Origin: Terriglobales bacterium
Lineage (GTDB): Bacteria; Acidobacteriota; Terriglobia; Terriglobales; Acidobacteriaceae
NCBI GenBank assembly: GCA_015655195.1
Contig: JAATFM010000189.1
Span: forward strand, 1-55,842
Direction: 5' to 3'
DNA: 55,842 nt
Of the stretch, positions 41,640 to 53,500 are shown one piece after another. Below the pieces are notes generated by a model, which saw only the letters and a list, made by a program, of their open reading frames with translations, ran no database searches and was not told the DNA's origin. The stretch's first letter is position 1; each line of letters starts with the position of its first letter. The translations under genes were made by a program, and so were the position numbers.

Positions 41640-44087
41640 TCACTCCACCGGAACGATCTGCTTTCCGCCATGCAGGTGATAACTTCTGCCTTGCCACTCA
41701 AGCGTTCCATTAAGCCAGCCCGGCAAATCGATGGTGAATTCTGCGCCGTGCACGGCCCGCTTGTACTGCACGCGGATTGCACCCTGCGGATGCGGCATGG
41801 AAGCATCGAATCTTTCGAGCGCTCCGGGGTGCGGCGCGATTCGCACAGCGGCAAATTCCGGCGACGCGGGGTGAATGCCTGCCACAATCGTCAGCAGATC
41901 GTAGACCGGGTGCGCGCTCCACGCATGAGTGTCGGAGCGCGTGGGGTCCTGGTATTCCGGCGTTGTGGTCAGGCCCTGCGCAAGCATTTCGCGCCACGGC
42001 CCCAGCGTGTTCAGATAGTCCGCGCCCAGTTTATCGATGGCGCGCGAAAGATAGAACTGCCAGTGATAACTGACCATTGCCATCGACGCATTGCCGGCTT
42101 GGTCTCCAGGTTGCACGGCGAGTATTTTCTTCAGTACTGCCGCCTGATCCGCAAGCGGAATGGTATCCGTAAGGATGCCGAAGATATTGGTGTGCTGGCT
42201 ATAGCTGTTCTTGTCGGGCGTGTCCGCCAGCAGACCAAGCTGCGCGTTCCAGCAGCTTTTGTATACAGCGGCGGAAGCGTTCGCAGCCGCGCGACGATAT
42301 TTTGCCGCAAGCTGCTGGTCACCGAATGTATCTTCCAGTTCAGCCGCGTCTTTCAAGGCATCGACGAACAGCAGAGTTACAAGCGCCGATCTTCCTTCGC
42401 GGTCCTTGCGCGGAAAATCCCTGACGCCGCGCGGCGAATCGATTGCATTCCAATATGGCAGGTTGCCGAGGAAGCCATCGGCAAGCCGATGCTCGAAAAA
42501 CCATTCCAGAATGGGCCGCGTGCCGGGCAGAAGCTCTTTCAAAATTGCGTCGTCCGGCCGGTACATCCAGTAATCGTGGAGCATGGCAACATAGCTCAGC
42601 GAAAAGTCAGGGATGAACTGGGGAAGCAGGCTCGGATAGCGGCTCTGCGTGATTCCTTCCGGCACCCTGGAATCGTCGAACGCGTGCAGGGCCTGGCGCG
42701 CAAGCCTGTCATCGCCGGCAACTGTGTAGGAAATCAGGGCCTGTATCCGCGTATCGTCGATATATTGCAACTGCTCCCAGAAGGGCGTGTCCATGTAGGT
42801 TTCGTGCGCTCCGAGCCGCGCGCCACGCCAGCATATCTCCCAGATTTTCGCGAGATCGGGATCGCTCGACGCGAAAGCTGCGCGCTCCTGAAATGGGTAG
42901 GCGCTGAAGTGCACACCAAGGCCCTCCAGTGTGAGCGGCGCATCTCCGGTTTCGATCTTCAATTGCAGATAACGCCATGTGCGGAACCATAGCGGCATGA
43001 AGCGCCGGTGCTGACCGCCATCGGGTAGGAACTGATCGAATATCCCCAACACTTTGCGGTCGCCCACCTCGTTGCGATTGCCTCTTTTTTGCTCTGCGTC
43101 GTAAAGCGCTTCGGTATATCCGATGTCAATTCGCGCATGGTCACCGCCGCTTACCTCCAGCTCCGGAAAACCGGAGACCATCGTGCCGCGATCGAGTAAA
43201 ATCTCCGCTGTGGTATGCGCGGGCACAGTGACTGGCGCTGCCGGAAACGCATTGCCTCCGGAAAGATTTGTGCGCACCACCTTGCCGGCATCCACGGGAC
43301 GAAATTCCATTTGCGGCAGCGGGTCCGGCATCAACACCCAGGGATTCGCAGGACTTTCCTCATGCGGGCTTGGCCGGTTGGTCTGCGGATAAATCGATTC
43401 GCGAATGGCGCCCGCAGCGGCCACCCAGCGCGACGCCGCGCCGGAATCCGGCTGCATCCATTGCCAGTCATAGAGATGCGCGTCCAACCGCTCGCTAGGG
43501 TCCGCCGCCCAATAGGACCAGAATCCATTTGCCGTGCGCGGAATAAAGCTGAGTCCAGGCTCAGTTTCCACCTGCCACGTCTCGTCGGTGTTCACAGCCG
43601 ATTCGGTCTCCGTATCGCCCTGCATCAGAAATGCGCTTCGGTTGCCGATCTGCGCCAGCGGCGCGTAGATGCCGAAGTTCCACACCACGGCGGCGATTGT
43701 GTTTTGGCCTGGATGTAGCGCGGAGGCAAGGTCGAAGGTCTCGTAGCGCCAGTGCAGAAGATCGCCGCGCGCTGGACCTTCCCCAATGCGAATGCCATTG
43801 ACGAAAAGAAGGAACCGGTTGTCCGCGCTTACCTTTACATTGAAGTGTTCCGGCTTTGCGGGCAACTGGATGGTTTTGCGAAAGTGAAATACTGTCGGCT
43901 CCCTGAGCGGCGCGGTCGGATGCGAGATCCACTCTGCGTTCCATCGCTCAGGTATCGGGACCGGCTCGCTGGCAGCATGTGCAACCGGTGTCAGGAGAGC
44001 GCATGTCATGACGGCACTCACAGCAAAAATCGCAAGAGATGCGGTGCTGCGCTCCCCATGAACCACGAGCGCTCTTCGTGAGCTCAT
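41640..44087 (-). CDS. GH78-type alpha-L-rhamnosidase
   Basis: This is an 815-residue exported protein from the ATG at 44087, with GGAGG 11 bases upstream. The frame open to 44180 lacks a signal. The signal peptide ends at VAHAASEP. N-terminal beta-sandwich modules (about 45-400) begin WNAEWISHPTAPLREPTVFH and include the NRFLLFVNGIRIGEGPARGD carbohydrate-binding-like block. The (alpha/alpha)6 barrel carries TPFWEQLQYIDDTRIQAL and YPSLLPQFIPDFSLSYVAML, typical of GH78, with acidic residues in the WEQLQYIDD region as candidates for the general acid. The C-terminal beta-sandwich (ATIDLPGWLNGTLEWQG-like) completes the family architecture. It would release terminal alpha-L-rhamnose from rhamnogalacturonan or plant glycosides, which points the cluster at pectin. 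Confidence 0.9.
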   Translation of the reverse strand: MSSRRALVVHGERSTASLAIFAVSAVMTCALLTPVAHAASEPVPIPERWNAEWISHPTAPLREPTVFHFRKTIQLPAKPEHFNVKVSADNRFLLFVNGIRIGEGPARGDLLHWRYETFDLASALHPGQNTIAAVVWNFGIYAPLAQIGNRSAFLMQGDTETESAVNTDETWQVETEPGLSFIPRTANGFWSYWAADPSERLDAHLYDWQWMQPDSGAASRWVAAAGAIRESIYPQTNRPSPHEESPANPWVLMPDPLPQMEFRPVDAGKVVRTNLSGGNAFPAAPVTVPAHTTAEILLDRGTMVSGFPELEVSGGDHARIDIGYTEALYDAEQKRGNRNEVGDRKVLGIFDQFLPDGGQHRRFMPLWFRTWRYLQLKIETGDAPLTLEGLGVHFSAYPFQERAAFASSDPDLAKIWEICWRGARLGAHETYMDTPFWEQLQYIDDTRIQALISYTVAGDDRLARQALHAFDDSRVPEGITQSRYPSLLPQFIPDFSLSYVAMLHDYWMYRPDDAILKELLPGTRPILEWFFEHRLADGFLGNLPYWNAIDSPRGVRDFPRKDREGRSALVTLLFVDALKDAAELEDTFGDQQLAAKYRRAAANASAAVYKSCWNAQLGLLADTPDKNSYSQHTNIFGILTDTIPLADQAAVLKKILAVQPGDQAGNASMAMVSYHWQFYLSRAIDKLGADYLNTLGPWREMLAQGLTTTPEYQDPTRSDTHAWSAHPVYDLLTIVAGIHPASPEFAAVRIAPHPGALERFDASMPHPQGAIRVQYKRAVHGAEFTIDLPGWLNGTLEWQGRSYHLHGGKQIVPVE

Positions 44088-44310
44088 AAATTCTCTTTCC
44101 TCCGTAGTGAATAAGAGCAACAAAGCCACGAACTGCCGGTATGCGAACTCGGGACGTGTAGTTGACCGGCGCGATTGCATCGATTATCGTAACGCTCCGA
44201 AGTATCCCAGGTGAAATTGTTTCCCGACTGAGAAGCATACAAGGCGGATTTGCTGCTTCTTGTTTCCGATTTACTTGGGCCGGTAGCGCTTTACTCCGTT
44301 ACGCAGGATG

Positions 44311-44347
44311 GAAGCGCGCAGTGATCTTCGGGAACACTGCGCGCTTC
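44311..44347. terminator. Perfect 13-bp hairpin after GH3
   Basis: GAAGCGCGCAGTG (44311-44323) and CACTGCGCGCTTC (44335-44347) form a perfect 13-bp stem with an 11-base loop, 46 bases beyond the GH3 stop on the minus strand and upstream of the GH78 gene. There is no T-run. The CGCGCAGTG arm is shared with the hairpin at 30351-30394. The rest of the 44088-44393 gap holds no gene. Confidence 0.65.
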
Positions 44348-44393
44348 TTCGACATGGCGGCAACCTTTCCGATCGGTCTGTCAGCTCAGCCTC

Positions 44394-47138
44394 TCAGGGC
44401 TGCGCGATGTTGAGGCTCGCATGAAGCGGCAAATTGCGCTCGGATGCGCCAACCTCCACGTTGCGAATGCCGGCAGTAGTTACCCACTGGTCCTTTGTTG
44501 CAGACCAATGCTGGAAGCGGCGCAGCGGCAGATGCAGGCGAACCGTCTGCGTCTCGCCTGCGCGCAGATGGATTCGCGTAAAGGAAGCCAGCGTTCGCAA
44601 GGCGAATTGCGCGTCTGACGGCGCAGATGCAGGCGCATCAAGATAGACCTGCGGCACCTCATCCGAGTCCATCGTCCCGGTGTTGTGGAGATGGAAGCTC
44701 ACATCTGCGCCGCCATCGGGTGCAGGTTCTGCGGTCAGGTCGGAATATGCAAACTGCGTGTAGGAAAGTCCGAAGCCGAAGGGAAACAGGGGATCGTTTT
44801 TCTGGTGGTCAAACCAGCGGTAGCCCACAAAGATTCCTTCGGAGAAGGTCGTTTTTCCATCCACTCCCTCGCGCGTGCGCTCCGGGTGCACGGGGTCCGC
44901 TGCCGGCATATCTTGCGCGCGCCGCGGCCAGGTAAACGGAAGACGGCCTGCCGGGCTCACCTTGCCAAGTAGCACGTCGGCGGTTGCCCAGCCGCCTTCA
45001 TCGCCCGGCCACCACATTTGCAACACGCTCTTCACCTTGCCCAGCCACGGCATGGCCACAGGCTGAGAAACATTGAGCACCACGATGGTGTTTGGATTCG
45101 CCGCGGCTACATCCTCAATGAGCTGGTTCTGGTCGCCGGGCAACGCAAAGGTGGGCCAGCCCCTGCTCCACGCAAAGACGATGGCCGTCTTCGCAGCGCG
45201 AGCCGATGTGATGGCTGCGGCATAGTTGGCCGCGCGCGCCTCCGGCGTGACCCACGCGAGGCGCACCTGCGCCGGATTATTGGAGCTGTCCGGCATGACT
45301 TCCACTGCGATGCTATGCGGGCCGGCGCTGAGAGGAAGCTCCACGCGAAAATTATCCAGCACATCCGTGGTGGGAAGGATGTTGTCCTGACCGGCCTGCG
45401 TGATGTTGCCGTGAATCCACATCAGGCCCACGCGAGCCACGCGCTTGCCGTCCACAATCAGGTTGGAATAGCAGCCCAGCACCTGGAGATGCAAGCGGTA
45501 GTTGCCCGCGGAAGGTACGTTGAGAGTGCCTCGCCACGTGGCCGTGGTGTTGGGCGGCAATACCGCGCCGCTTTTTTTCGTGAAGTCGATCTGCGCGTCA
45601 GTCGTTGATGGGGCAGAGCCTGCGCTTCGTACCAGACCCGGCTTGCCGTCATGGGAAAAATACTTCGCGGGTATCGGCGAGCCGTCCATGTCGTTGGCAA
45701 CCGCGAAGCTCAGACGCGCATTCGGGACGTTCGCGGTCAGATGCTCGATCGCTTGCAGCGTTCCAATCTCGCGCTCCGGGAGACCAACGGCCTTTTCCCC
45801 GGAAAGACCAACGGCAATCGTCTGGCGCGCGCCGGGGCCGATCAGGGCCAGCGATTGCAGGTCTTTCGGCTGGAGCGGTAATGCGTGATCTTCGTTTTTC
45901 AGCAATACTGCCGCGTCCTGGCCGGTTTTGCGGATGACCTCTGCGCCGGCCTCTGCTGGTGTGGGCGTAATAGTGTGCTTCGATTTTCCATCGAGCAAGC
46001 CGAAGCGTTCCATTTGCAGGAGCACACGTTCCACGGCGCGGTCAAGGACAGCTTCGCTCAGCTCGCCGGATTGCACCATGCGCTTCAGGTCTTCGCTGGG
46101 CTTTGTCGGGTCCTTTGGCCAGTGGTTGGCGCGCGCCGGTTCTTCCGGAAGGTTTTCGGGAACAGCGTTCTCCGCCTTGACTTCTCCCGGTCTTGCGGGC
46201 GGCTCCGGCGGCGGAGGCACATCGAAGAAAAACTGCGGCGAAGACCATGAAACCGGCAGCGGTCCCGGCATTTCCATATCGAGACCGGCCTTGATAAAGT
46301 CCGTGCCGTGCGTAGCGCCCCAGTCCGAGGTGACGAAGCCCTTGAAGCCCAATTCCTGCTTCAGAATCTTGTTCAGCGTAATAGCGTTGCCGCAGGAATA
46401 TGGGCCGTTGATCTTGTTGTAGGAGCACATGATCGAGGAGACGTTTGCCTCCACCGCGTCGGCGAAAGGCGCCACGTATATCTCATGCAGTGCCTGCGCG
46501 TCGATGAAGACGTTCGTGCCATCGGTGTCATAGCCCACATAGTGTTTGGCTTGCGCCATGATGCCTTCGCCCTGCGCGCCGCGAATGAATGCGGCGCCGA
46601 TCTGGCCCGTGAGCACTGGGTCCTCACCGTAGGTGTTGTAGCCGCGGCCATAGCTAAAGTCGCGGTCGATATTGATGAAAGGCTGGAGCACGACATCGAT
46701 GCCGCGCGAGCGGGCCTGATGCGCGACCAGAACGCCATTGGCCTGCGCGTCCTCGCGGCTGAAGGTCGCGGCAAGGCCCATCGTCGCCACGGGTGCGGCG
46801 GCGGGCACGCGCGTAAGCACGCCTGGAGGGCCATCGGCCATGCGGAGCGGAGGAATGCCCAGGCGGGGAACACCTTGCAGATAACCTGCCTGCCCCTGAT
46901 CGGTGCTTGCGTCTTCGCCGATGCCGTGAAGCAGGCTGATCTTTTCGTCAAGAGTCAGTTGGCGCAGCAGTTGGCCGACGCGCGCGTCTCCGGTGGCGGC
47001 CGCAGGAGCGGATTGAGAAAGGGCGGTGCCCACAAGGCCAAGAATCAGCACCGCGGCGGTTGTTGCGAGCCTCGCTGCTGCAAATGCCGGATGCCGATTA
47101 CCAGCGCCGGCGATGATGGGATACGATCTGCGGTTCAT
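44394..47138 (-). CDS. GH3 glycosidase with PA14-like insert
   Basis: This is a 914-residue exported enzyme from the ATG at 47138, with GAGG 6 bases upstream. The frame open to 47318 has no export signal, while the chosen start gives a twin-hydrophobic leader ending at TALSQSAPA. Residues about 55-380 are the GH3 TIM barrel with the substrate-binding KHYVGY and the nucleophile Asp272 in FVTSDWGATHG. The second (alpha/beta) domain follows, and a PA14-like module (about 490-630; WRGTLNVPSAGNYRLHLQVL) is inserted into it. PWPGDEGG-like and FPFGFGLSYTQF blocks lead into a fibronectin III-like C-terminal domain. Candidate activities include beta-glucosidase, beta-xylosidase and alpha-L-arabinofuranosidase, all known in GH3. 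Confidence 0.93.
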   Translation of the reverse strand: MNRRSYPIIAGAGNRHPAFAAARLATTAAVLILGLVGTALSQSAPAAATGDARVGQLLRQLTLDEKISLLHGIGEDASTDQGQAGYLQGVPRLGIPPLRMADGPPGVLTRVPAAAPVATMGLAATFSREDAQANGVLVAHQARSRGIDVVLQPFINIDRDFSYGRGYNTYGEDPVLTGQIGAAFIRGAQGEGIMAQAKHYVGYDTDGTNVFIDAQALHEIYVAPFADAVEANVSSIMCSYNKINGPYSCGNAITLNKILKQELGFKGFVTSDWGATHGTDFIKAGLDMEMPGPLPVSWSSPQFFFDVPPPPEPPARPGEVKAENAVPENLPEEPARANHWPKDPTKPSEDLKRMVQSGELSEAVLDRAVERVLLQMERFGLLDGKSKHTITPTPAEAGAEVIRKTGQDAAVLLKNEDHALPLQPKDLQSLALIGPGARQTIAVGLSGEKAVGLPEREIGTLQAIEHLTANVPNARLSFAVANDMDGSPIPAKYFSHDGKPGLVRSAGSAPSTTDAQIDFTKKSGAVLPPNTTATWRGTLNVPSAGNYRLHLQVLGCYSNLIVDGKRVARVGLMWIHGNITQAGQDNILPTTDVLDNFRVELPLSAGPHSIAVEVMPDSSNNPAQVRLAWVTPEARAANYAAAITSARAAKTAIVFAWSRGWPTFALPGDQNQLIEDVAAANPNTIVVLNVSQPVAMPWLGKVKSVLQMWWPGDEGGWATADVLLGKVSPAGRLPFTWPRRAQDMPAADPVHPERTREGVDGKTTFSEGIFVGYRWFDHQKNDPLFPFGFGLSYTQFAYSDLTAEPAPDGGADVSFHLHNTGTMDSDEVPQVYLDAPASAPSDAQFALRTLASFTRIHLRAGETQTVRLHLPLRRFQHWSATKDQWVTTAGIRNVEVGASERNLPLHASLNIAQP

Positions 47139-47383
47139 GTCATACCTCGGCTGAATTGTGCCGGCAGCGGATTCGTGAATCTGCTGCCATGCTATCGATG
47201 CACTGCGATGCCGGCTCGATAAAAGCCGGCATCGCGGCGCGCGTGGCTGAAAGGGGCAATCGAAGGTCCATGAGACTTTCGTAATCGCGGAAGTCTGCGC
47301 GGCAGGCGAATTGAGCATATCAAAAACAATGTTTCCACCGGAACTAAAGCCATTTATCGAATCGAAATCCCAGTGTTCCCGCG

Positions 47384-47419
47384 CTTGAAATGTATTTCCG
47401 CCATGACGGACATTTCAAG
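47384..47419. promoter_or_regulatory. Perfect 10-bp inverted repeat in the divergent GH3/giant-protein promoter region
   Basis: CTTGAAATGT (47384-47393) and ACATTTCAAG (47410-47419) are exact inverse complements with a 16-base spacer, which itself contains CCG...CGG next to the right arm. The site lies 109 bases upstream of the giant gene and about 246 bases upstream of GH3. A further dyad-like element AAACAATGTTT occurs near 47327. A TTGACA box lies at 47460-47465 with no convincing -10. The rest of the 47139-47527 gap is empty. Confidence 0.5.
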
Positions 47420-47527
47420 CAGATCAATTGTAAATTTCAATAGAAGCATAATTTTTCACTTGACAAGGAAATTTGACCCGCGTTTGAATGGCCGCGCCTC
47501 AGGAATACATCGGGAGCGTATCCGCAA

Positions 47528-50500
47528 ATGAAAACATTGAATCGCGCTGGAGTCGAGTCAGATGTCGTTGCATTTCTCGTTTGCCTCGTGCTAACCGTCC
47601 TGGCTGGCGGTTCAACGCTATGGAGCCAGACCGCGGCCACGTATCCGGGGCAGATCGGCGTTGAAGTTGCCGACCGGCCTACCGGCTTCATTGATGCTTT
47701 CAAGGATCAGGGCAGGCTTTTTCTCGATTCCAGCGGCAATCCGGTTGCCACCGATGCCAATGGAAATCCGCTCTCGGACGGTCTTGCGGTCATTTTTGAC
47801 AATCGCCCGGTGCCTGCGTGGACCGGCATCATCGATGATCCGGACCAATACCAGCCCGATTGCAGCGGCGTTTACACCATCGTTTTTCAGGGACAAGCCA
47901 CACTGTCCAATGTCTCGGGGGCTCCCACGCTCACCTTTGCCAATCAGACCTATAACGCCGCGACCAATACCACCACGGTCAATGTGACAATGCCCGGAGG
48001 CCCGACCTATGCCGACGGGCCGGCGCTGATGGAGATCAGCTTTACTAATACGCAAAGAACAGCGACCAGCGGCACCAACACCGGCATCACGGGTTTGCAG
48101 GCTATCCGGCCCGGCTTCAGCGCGAGTACGACACAGGCATTCGACCCGGCTTTTCTTACATCTCTCTCGCCGTTCGGCTATCTGCGTTTCATGGGATGGT
48201 TGGGAACCAACACCAACCCTGGATATTACGGCGATACCGGCCATCATCTACTGAACTGGTCCACACGCAGCCTTCCCGCTGACTTTTACCAGGGCATCGG
48301 CACCAATACCTCAACCAATTCCAACATCAACCCCGGCGCATGGGGCATTTCGTGGGAGTATGTCATCCTGCTTGCAAACGCCACCAACAAAGACATATGG
48401 ATTAACATTCCCATCAGCGCAACGGGCAGCTCGGACCCGCTCGATCCTACTTACGTCGCTCCCGACTCGAATACGGGCTACGACGACACGAGCTACATCT
48501 ACAATCTGGCTTACCTGCTCAAGAACGGAGACGCATTCACCGGCAACGTCGGGCTGAATCCCGGTCTGCATGTCTATATCGAGCACAGCAATGAGGTCTG
48601 GAATTCCGGCTTTCTGCAGTACACGTGGAACCTGCTGGCCGCGGAGGACGAGGTAAACGCCGGCGGGTCCGTGCTGAACAACGATGGCGACACCAGCCAA
48701 TACGACTGGGCCTATCGCCGCCATATCAAGCGACTCTACGAGATCGGGCAAATCTTCCAGTCGGTCTTCGGGCCTGGCTCGCTGAACACTACCATCCGCC
48801 CTGTCTATGCGTGGTGGCAGCTTGATGAAGGCTCAGGCTCCAACGCGGCGAACGCGCTGGCATGGTTCAAGAATACCTACGGTCCTCCAAGCAACTACTT
48901 CTACGGAATGGCGCAGGGAGACTACTTCAACGCGCCGAATTATGCGAGCGACACGACGATCCCTGAAGTTCTGTCCGACATGCAGGCGTCGAGCAACGCC
49001 AGCGTCTCTTACGTGACAGAGAACCTCGCCACCGCGCAGCAGTACGGTCTGCCGCTATTCGCCTATGAGGGCGGTCCGGCCAGCGATAACGGCGGCACGC
49101 AGGACACCACAAATGTTGGCATTCAGATTCTTGCCAATCGCGATTCCGGAATGAACACGCTGGTGCAGGACCACATAGCCAACAACTGGTTTGCAAAGGG
49201 AGCCAGTCTCTTCGGCTACTTCGGGCTGTCCAGTGCTTACAGCCGGTATGGCGACTGGGGCGCCACCGACGATTACCGCAATCTGACAACAGCAAAATAC
49301 AACGCACTAGTCAATCTGCTGGGTTATACGAATGGTGGTGTTCCTGTTGCTCCCGGCAATCTGGTCGCCAATGGCGGGAATCAGCAAGTGCTTTTGAGCT
49401 GGGAACCGGTGCCAGGCGCGGCCAACTACAAAGTGCTGCGCGGCACTGCTTCCGGCGGCGAGACATTGCTTGCCACTATCTCTTCGTCTACTTATTCGGA
49501 CACGGCCGTAAGCAACGGCGTGACCTACTACTACGAAGTTACGGCGGTGAACTCATCGGGAGCAAGCGGGCCATCGAACGAGGCGAGCGCAACTCCGGAA
49601 TCCACGCCGCCGCCGGCGCCGGTTCTAACGGCCACGGCGAGTAACGGACAGATTACGCTGTCGTGGTCAGCGTCCGCTGGAGCCACTGCATACAACGTTT
49701 ATCAGGGATCGGCCTCGGGAGGAGAAAGCACAACTCCGATTGCAACCGGCGTCACGCTGACCTCTTACACGGTAACTGGCCTGACCAATGGCACAACCTA
49801 TTACTTCGAGGTTGCAGGAGTAAACACCATCGGCACGGGCACATTTTCCAACGAGGCATCCGTGTCTCCCATCGGGCCGCCGCCGGCTCCCACTGGCTTA
49901 ACTGCAACCTCGTGCAGCGGGCAGGCCATACTGTCGTGGGCGGCATCTTCGGGAGCGACCTCGTACAACGTCTACGAAGGCGTGTCTCCGAGCGCGGAAA
50001 GCTCCACACCCGTGGCCACGGGCATTACGGGAACCACTTACACCGTCACCGGCCTGATAAACGGTATGGCGTATTACTTCACGGTTGCGGCGGCCAATAG
50101 CGCCGGCGTCAGCGGTTATTCGAATGAGGCAGGAGCAACGCCTGCGCCTCCAAGTCCGCTTTTGGCCTACGAGCCGTTTGGCGAAGCGAGCGGCAGTGTG
50201 CTCAACGGCGCCAGCGGCAGCGGAGACTCCGGCTGGGCGGCAGCATGGCAGGTTCAGAACGGCTCGAAGAATGTACCCGGCTATAACATCACCTCGACTA
50301 CTCCGCTCACGTATGCAGGGTTGGCGACGAGCGGTAACTACGGCATCGGCGGCGACGTTTATCAGGGTTCGGGCAGAGCTCTCAATGTGAGCGCAGCGGG
50401 TCCGTTCAGCGCTTACCTTTCCAGCGGCCTGATCGACGCGCCGGGGCAGACTATCTGGATTAGCTTCCTGCTGCGCCAGGATGTGAAAAACGCCGCGCCT

Positions 50501-53500
50501 TATGTCGCTTTGACCGCGCAGGGCGGCGGACAAAGCTGGTTGCCGTCTCCCGCGAACATTGAGGTGGGATACTTTGGTTCCGCCTCCAACAACTCCAGCG
50601 GCAATCCTTTGTGGAGCTTGCAGTACAACGGAACCACGCTACAGACCAACGTGCCGGTTGTGACGGGCCAGACCACGCTGTTTGTGATTGCAGATACCTT
50701 TGGATCGAACGGCCAGCCGGATCAGATCAGCCTCTACGTCGATCCCACATCGCTTGGCGGAACGGCCCCGGCCACTCCGACGCTGCAATACTCTCCCGCA
50801 AACACCACGGCCTTCCAGAGCATTGCCTACTACGGCGGCAACACGGCCAATCAGAGCTCGCTCGATGAGATTCGGGTTGGAACGAACTTTGCCGCTGTCA
50901 CGCCATCGGTAGTGGTCGTCATTCCGCCCCCGCCGACGAGCCTCACCGTCACAGCCGGCAGCAAGCTCGCCACGCTATCGTGGTCGCCGGTTTCAGGCGC
51001 AACCTCTTACAATATTTATGAGGGCACGGCTGCCGGCGGGGAAAGCACAACGCCGGTCGCAACCGGGATCACCGGATCCATGTATACGGTGACTGGATTG
51101 ACGAATGGGACCGCATACTACTTCACGGTCGCTGCGGTAAACACCTCTGGCGCGAGCGCAGTCTCTAACGAAGCCTCAGCCACGCCGAGCGCAAGCCTGG
51201 GTGTTCCCGCCGCGCCCACCGGTCTCACCGCGGCCGGCGGCAGCAACCAGGTTTCGCTGAGTTGGACGGCGGTTTCCGGTGCGACTTCATACAACATCTA
51301 CGAAGCCACAGCATCCGGCGCAGAAGGCTCCACGCCAATCGTCACAGGAGTTACAGCGTCTTCTTATACGGCGACGGGCCTGACCAACGGAACCGCCTAT
51401 TTCTTCACCGTGGCCGCAGTCAACAGCTACGGAACCAGCGCCACGTCGAGTGAAGCATCGGCTACACCTGTCACGTCTGTCACAGGCACCAATGCGCCTG
51501 CGGACTTCAGCATCTATCCGCAGATCCTTGCAGCGAACCCAGTCCGGGCGGGCTTCAACATGGAGCCGGCCGCGGGAACGAACATTGGCGAGAACGCGTG
51601 GCTTGCGGATGGCGGCTTCTCGCCATATGACGCGCGCCTGAGCCTGACCGCCAGCCAGAATGGTTCGGACACCACCTTCATTGCAGAGAATGTCGGCAAC
51701 GACGGCGGCTCCGATTTCTGGCAGAGTATCGCCACCGGCTACTTCGTTGGCGCCACTGCGCGCACATACCGCTATGCCGGCGGCGCGTGGACTCTGCTTC
51801 GCACGGACACAGTAAGCGGCTATACCGCCAATGGTGAAGACGAGTCCGCTGCTAATAACACCATTACCTTTTCCGCATCGGGACCCCCGACTCAGGCCGG
51901 CGACATCATTTGGCTCGATCTGGATAACCAGCCTTTCGTGCCTGCGCTCACGTACCTTGACCCGCGCTTTACCACATACTGCCCGAACTGGTCCACAGAG
52001 CAACTGGGCTGCGACACGCGAACCGCAACCGTGCCATACGTCTTGTCCACGGATGTTCCCGCCTCGGACGCAGGTGGCCTCAGCCTGGAATTGACGGACA
52101 ACAACACCGAGACGAACGGAATCTGGCAGTATATCCAGGGCGCGTTTGTCGGTCCGAATGACGAGGAATTCCAGACCGGCCACACCTATAAGGCCGATGT
52201 CTGGCTAAAACAATCCGGCGTCGCAAACGGCAACGTTACCTTCAGCATCAGCGGCCTGAATGTTTCGCACACCTTTAGCGGAGTCACCAGCGCATGGCAG
52301 GAGTTCACATGGACGTTTCCCGCCCCGCCCGGGCTGCAGCCAAACTCGGTTCAACCCAGTGTGCACCTGGATTTCAGCGCGCCGGGCATACTATGGGTGG
52401 ATAACTTCCAGCTTTACGATGCCGCATGGGCGCCAAACACGGTCAGTCCACAGGTCATGTCCGCATGGCAGGACTATCAGCCCGGCCAGGTCCGCATCTG
52501 GAGCAACTTCGGAGTGTCGAGCCAAGGCTACGGCTTCTTCAGCCTCGATAGCTGGCTGACGGCGGAGATCAAGACGCGCAATACGCCCGGCCTCGGCAAC
52601 CAATACGAGTCGGCCGGACAGCTCGAACATCTTCCCGATGCGCTTGCCAACGTGAAAACGCTGGGCGCAAATCCGTGGCTGATCGTCAACATGGCCCTGT
52701 CGGAAGTCGAATGGGGCGAGCTGATCGAGTACCTTGCTGCGCCGGAAGGCGTCGGTTATGCCGCCAGGCGTCCTGCCGACCATCCAGGTCCCTACACTGC
52801 GGACTTCAACACGATCTATCTTGAGGTTGGCAACGAAGAGTGGGGCACGCAGGTGGTGCCCGCCGATACGGCTTATGGCCAATGGGCCAACTTTGTCACC
52901 AGCCATGCTACCGCGGGCAAGAGCTACTTCAATTCGAGCCAGATCAAGTTCATCGTGAATGGATTCTTTCAACAGCCGTCCTTCGGTTCTGCCGCGCAGG
53001 CCGCGGCACCACAGGCTTCCTTCGTCGATTACGCCCTCTACAGCGGTGGTAACAGCTCGCTGAGCGGAGATGCCTATTACCAGTCCGATCTTCTGCAACT
53101 GCCGGAGACAAACAAGCCGCTGATCGACGCCATCGTCGCGCAGCAACAGTTGGATTCTGCTGCGGGCAGGGTCTACGGTTTGGCGGCGTATGAGGAGGGT
53201 CCGGGATCGACCACGGGAGATCCCTCTCTGGCCGCTGCTGTCGGAGCCATCGACGTGAACCTCTACGCGTCGCAGAGCGGCTTCGGCCCACAGAACTACT
53301 TCGACTACGGCGTGAGCCAGGGCGGACCATGGAGCTCGCACACCAACTTCGCCAACGGCTACCGTGCTCAGCCGGTCTGGGAAGCCTACCAGATGCGCAA
53401 CAACTACTGCACCGGCCCAATGGTGCTGGCCACCGCCAACAGCGTTCCTACCAGCACCGATGGAACCGCTTCGCCGCTGGTTACCGTCTATGCCTTCCAG

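Noticed and set aside
42260-42275. TTGTATACA inside the GH78 gene as a fourth GntR operator
   Set aside because: It lies in the middle of a coding region and has no right arm at the 7-base spacing.
47318-47335. AAACAATGTTT near the GH3 promoter as a LacI-type operator of the arabinose regulon
   Set aside because: It is a dyad but lacks the CGTTTTC half-site and the central CG that define the other sites.
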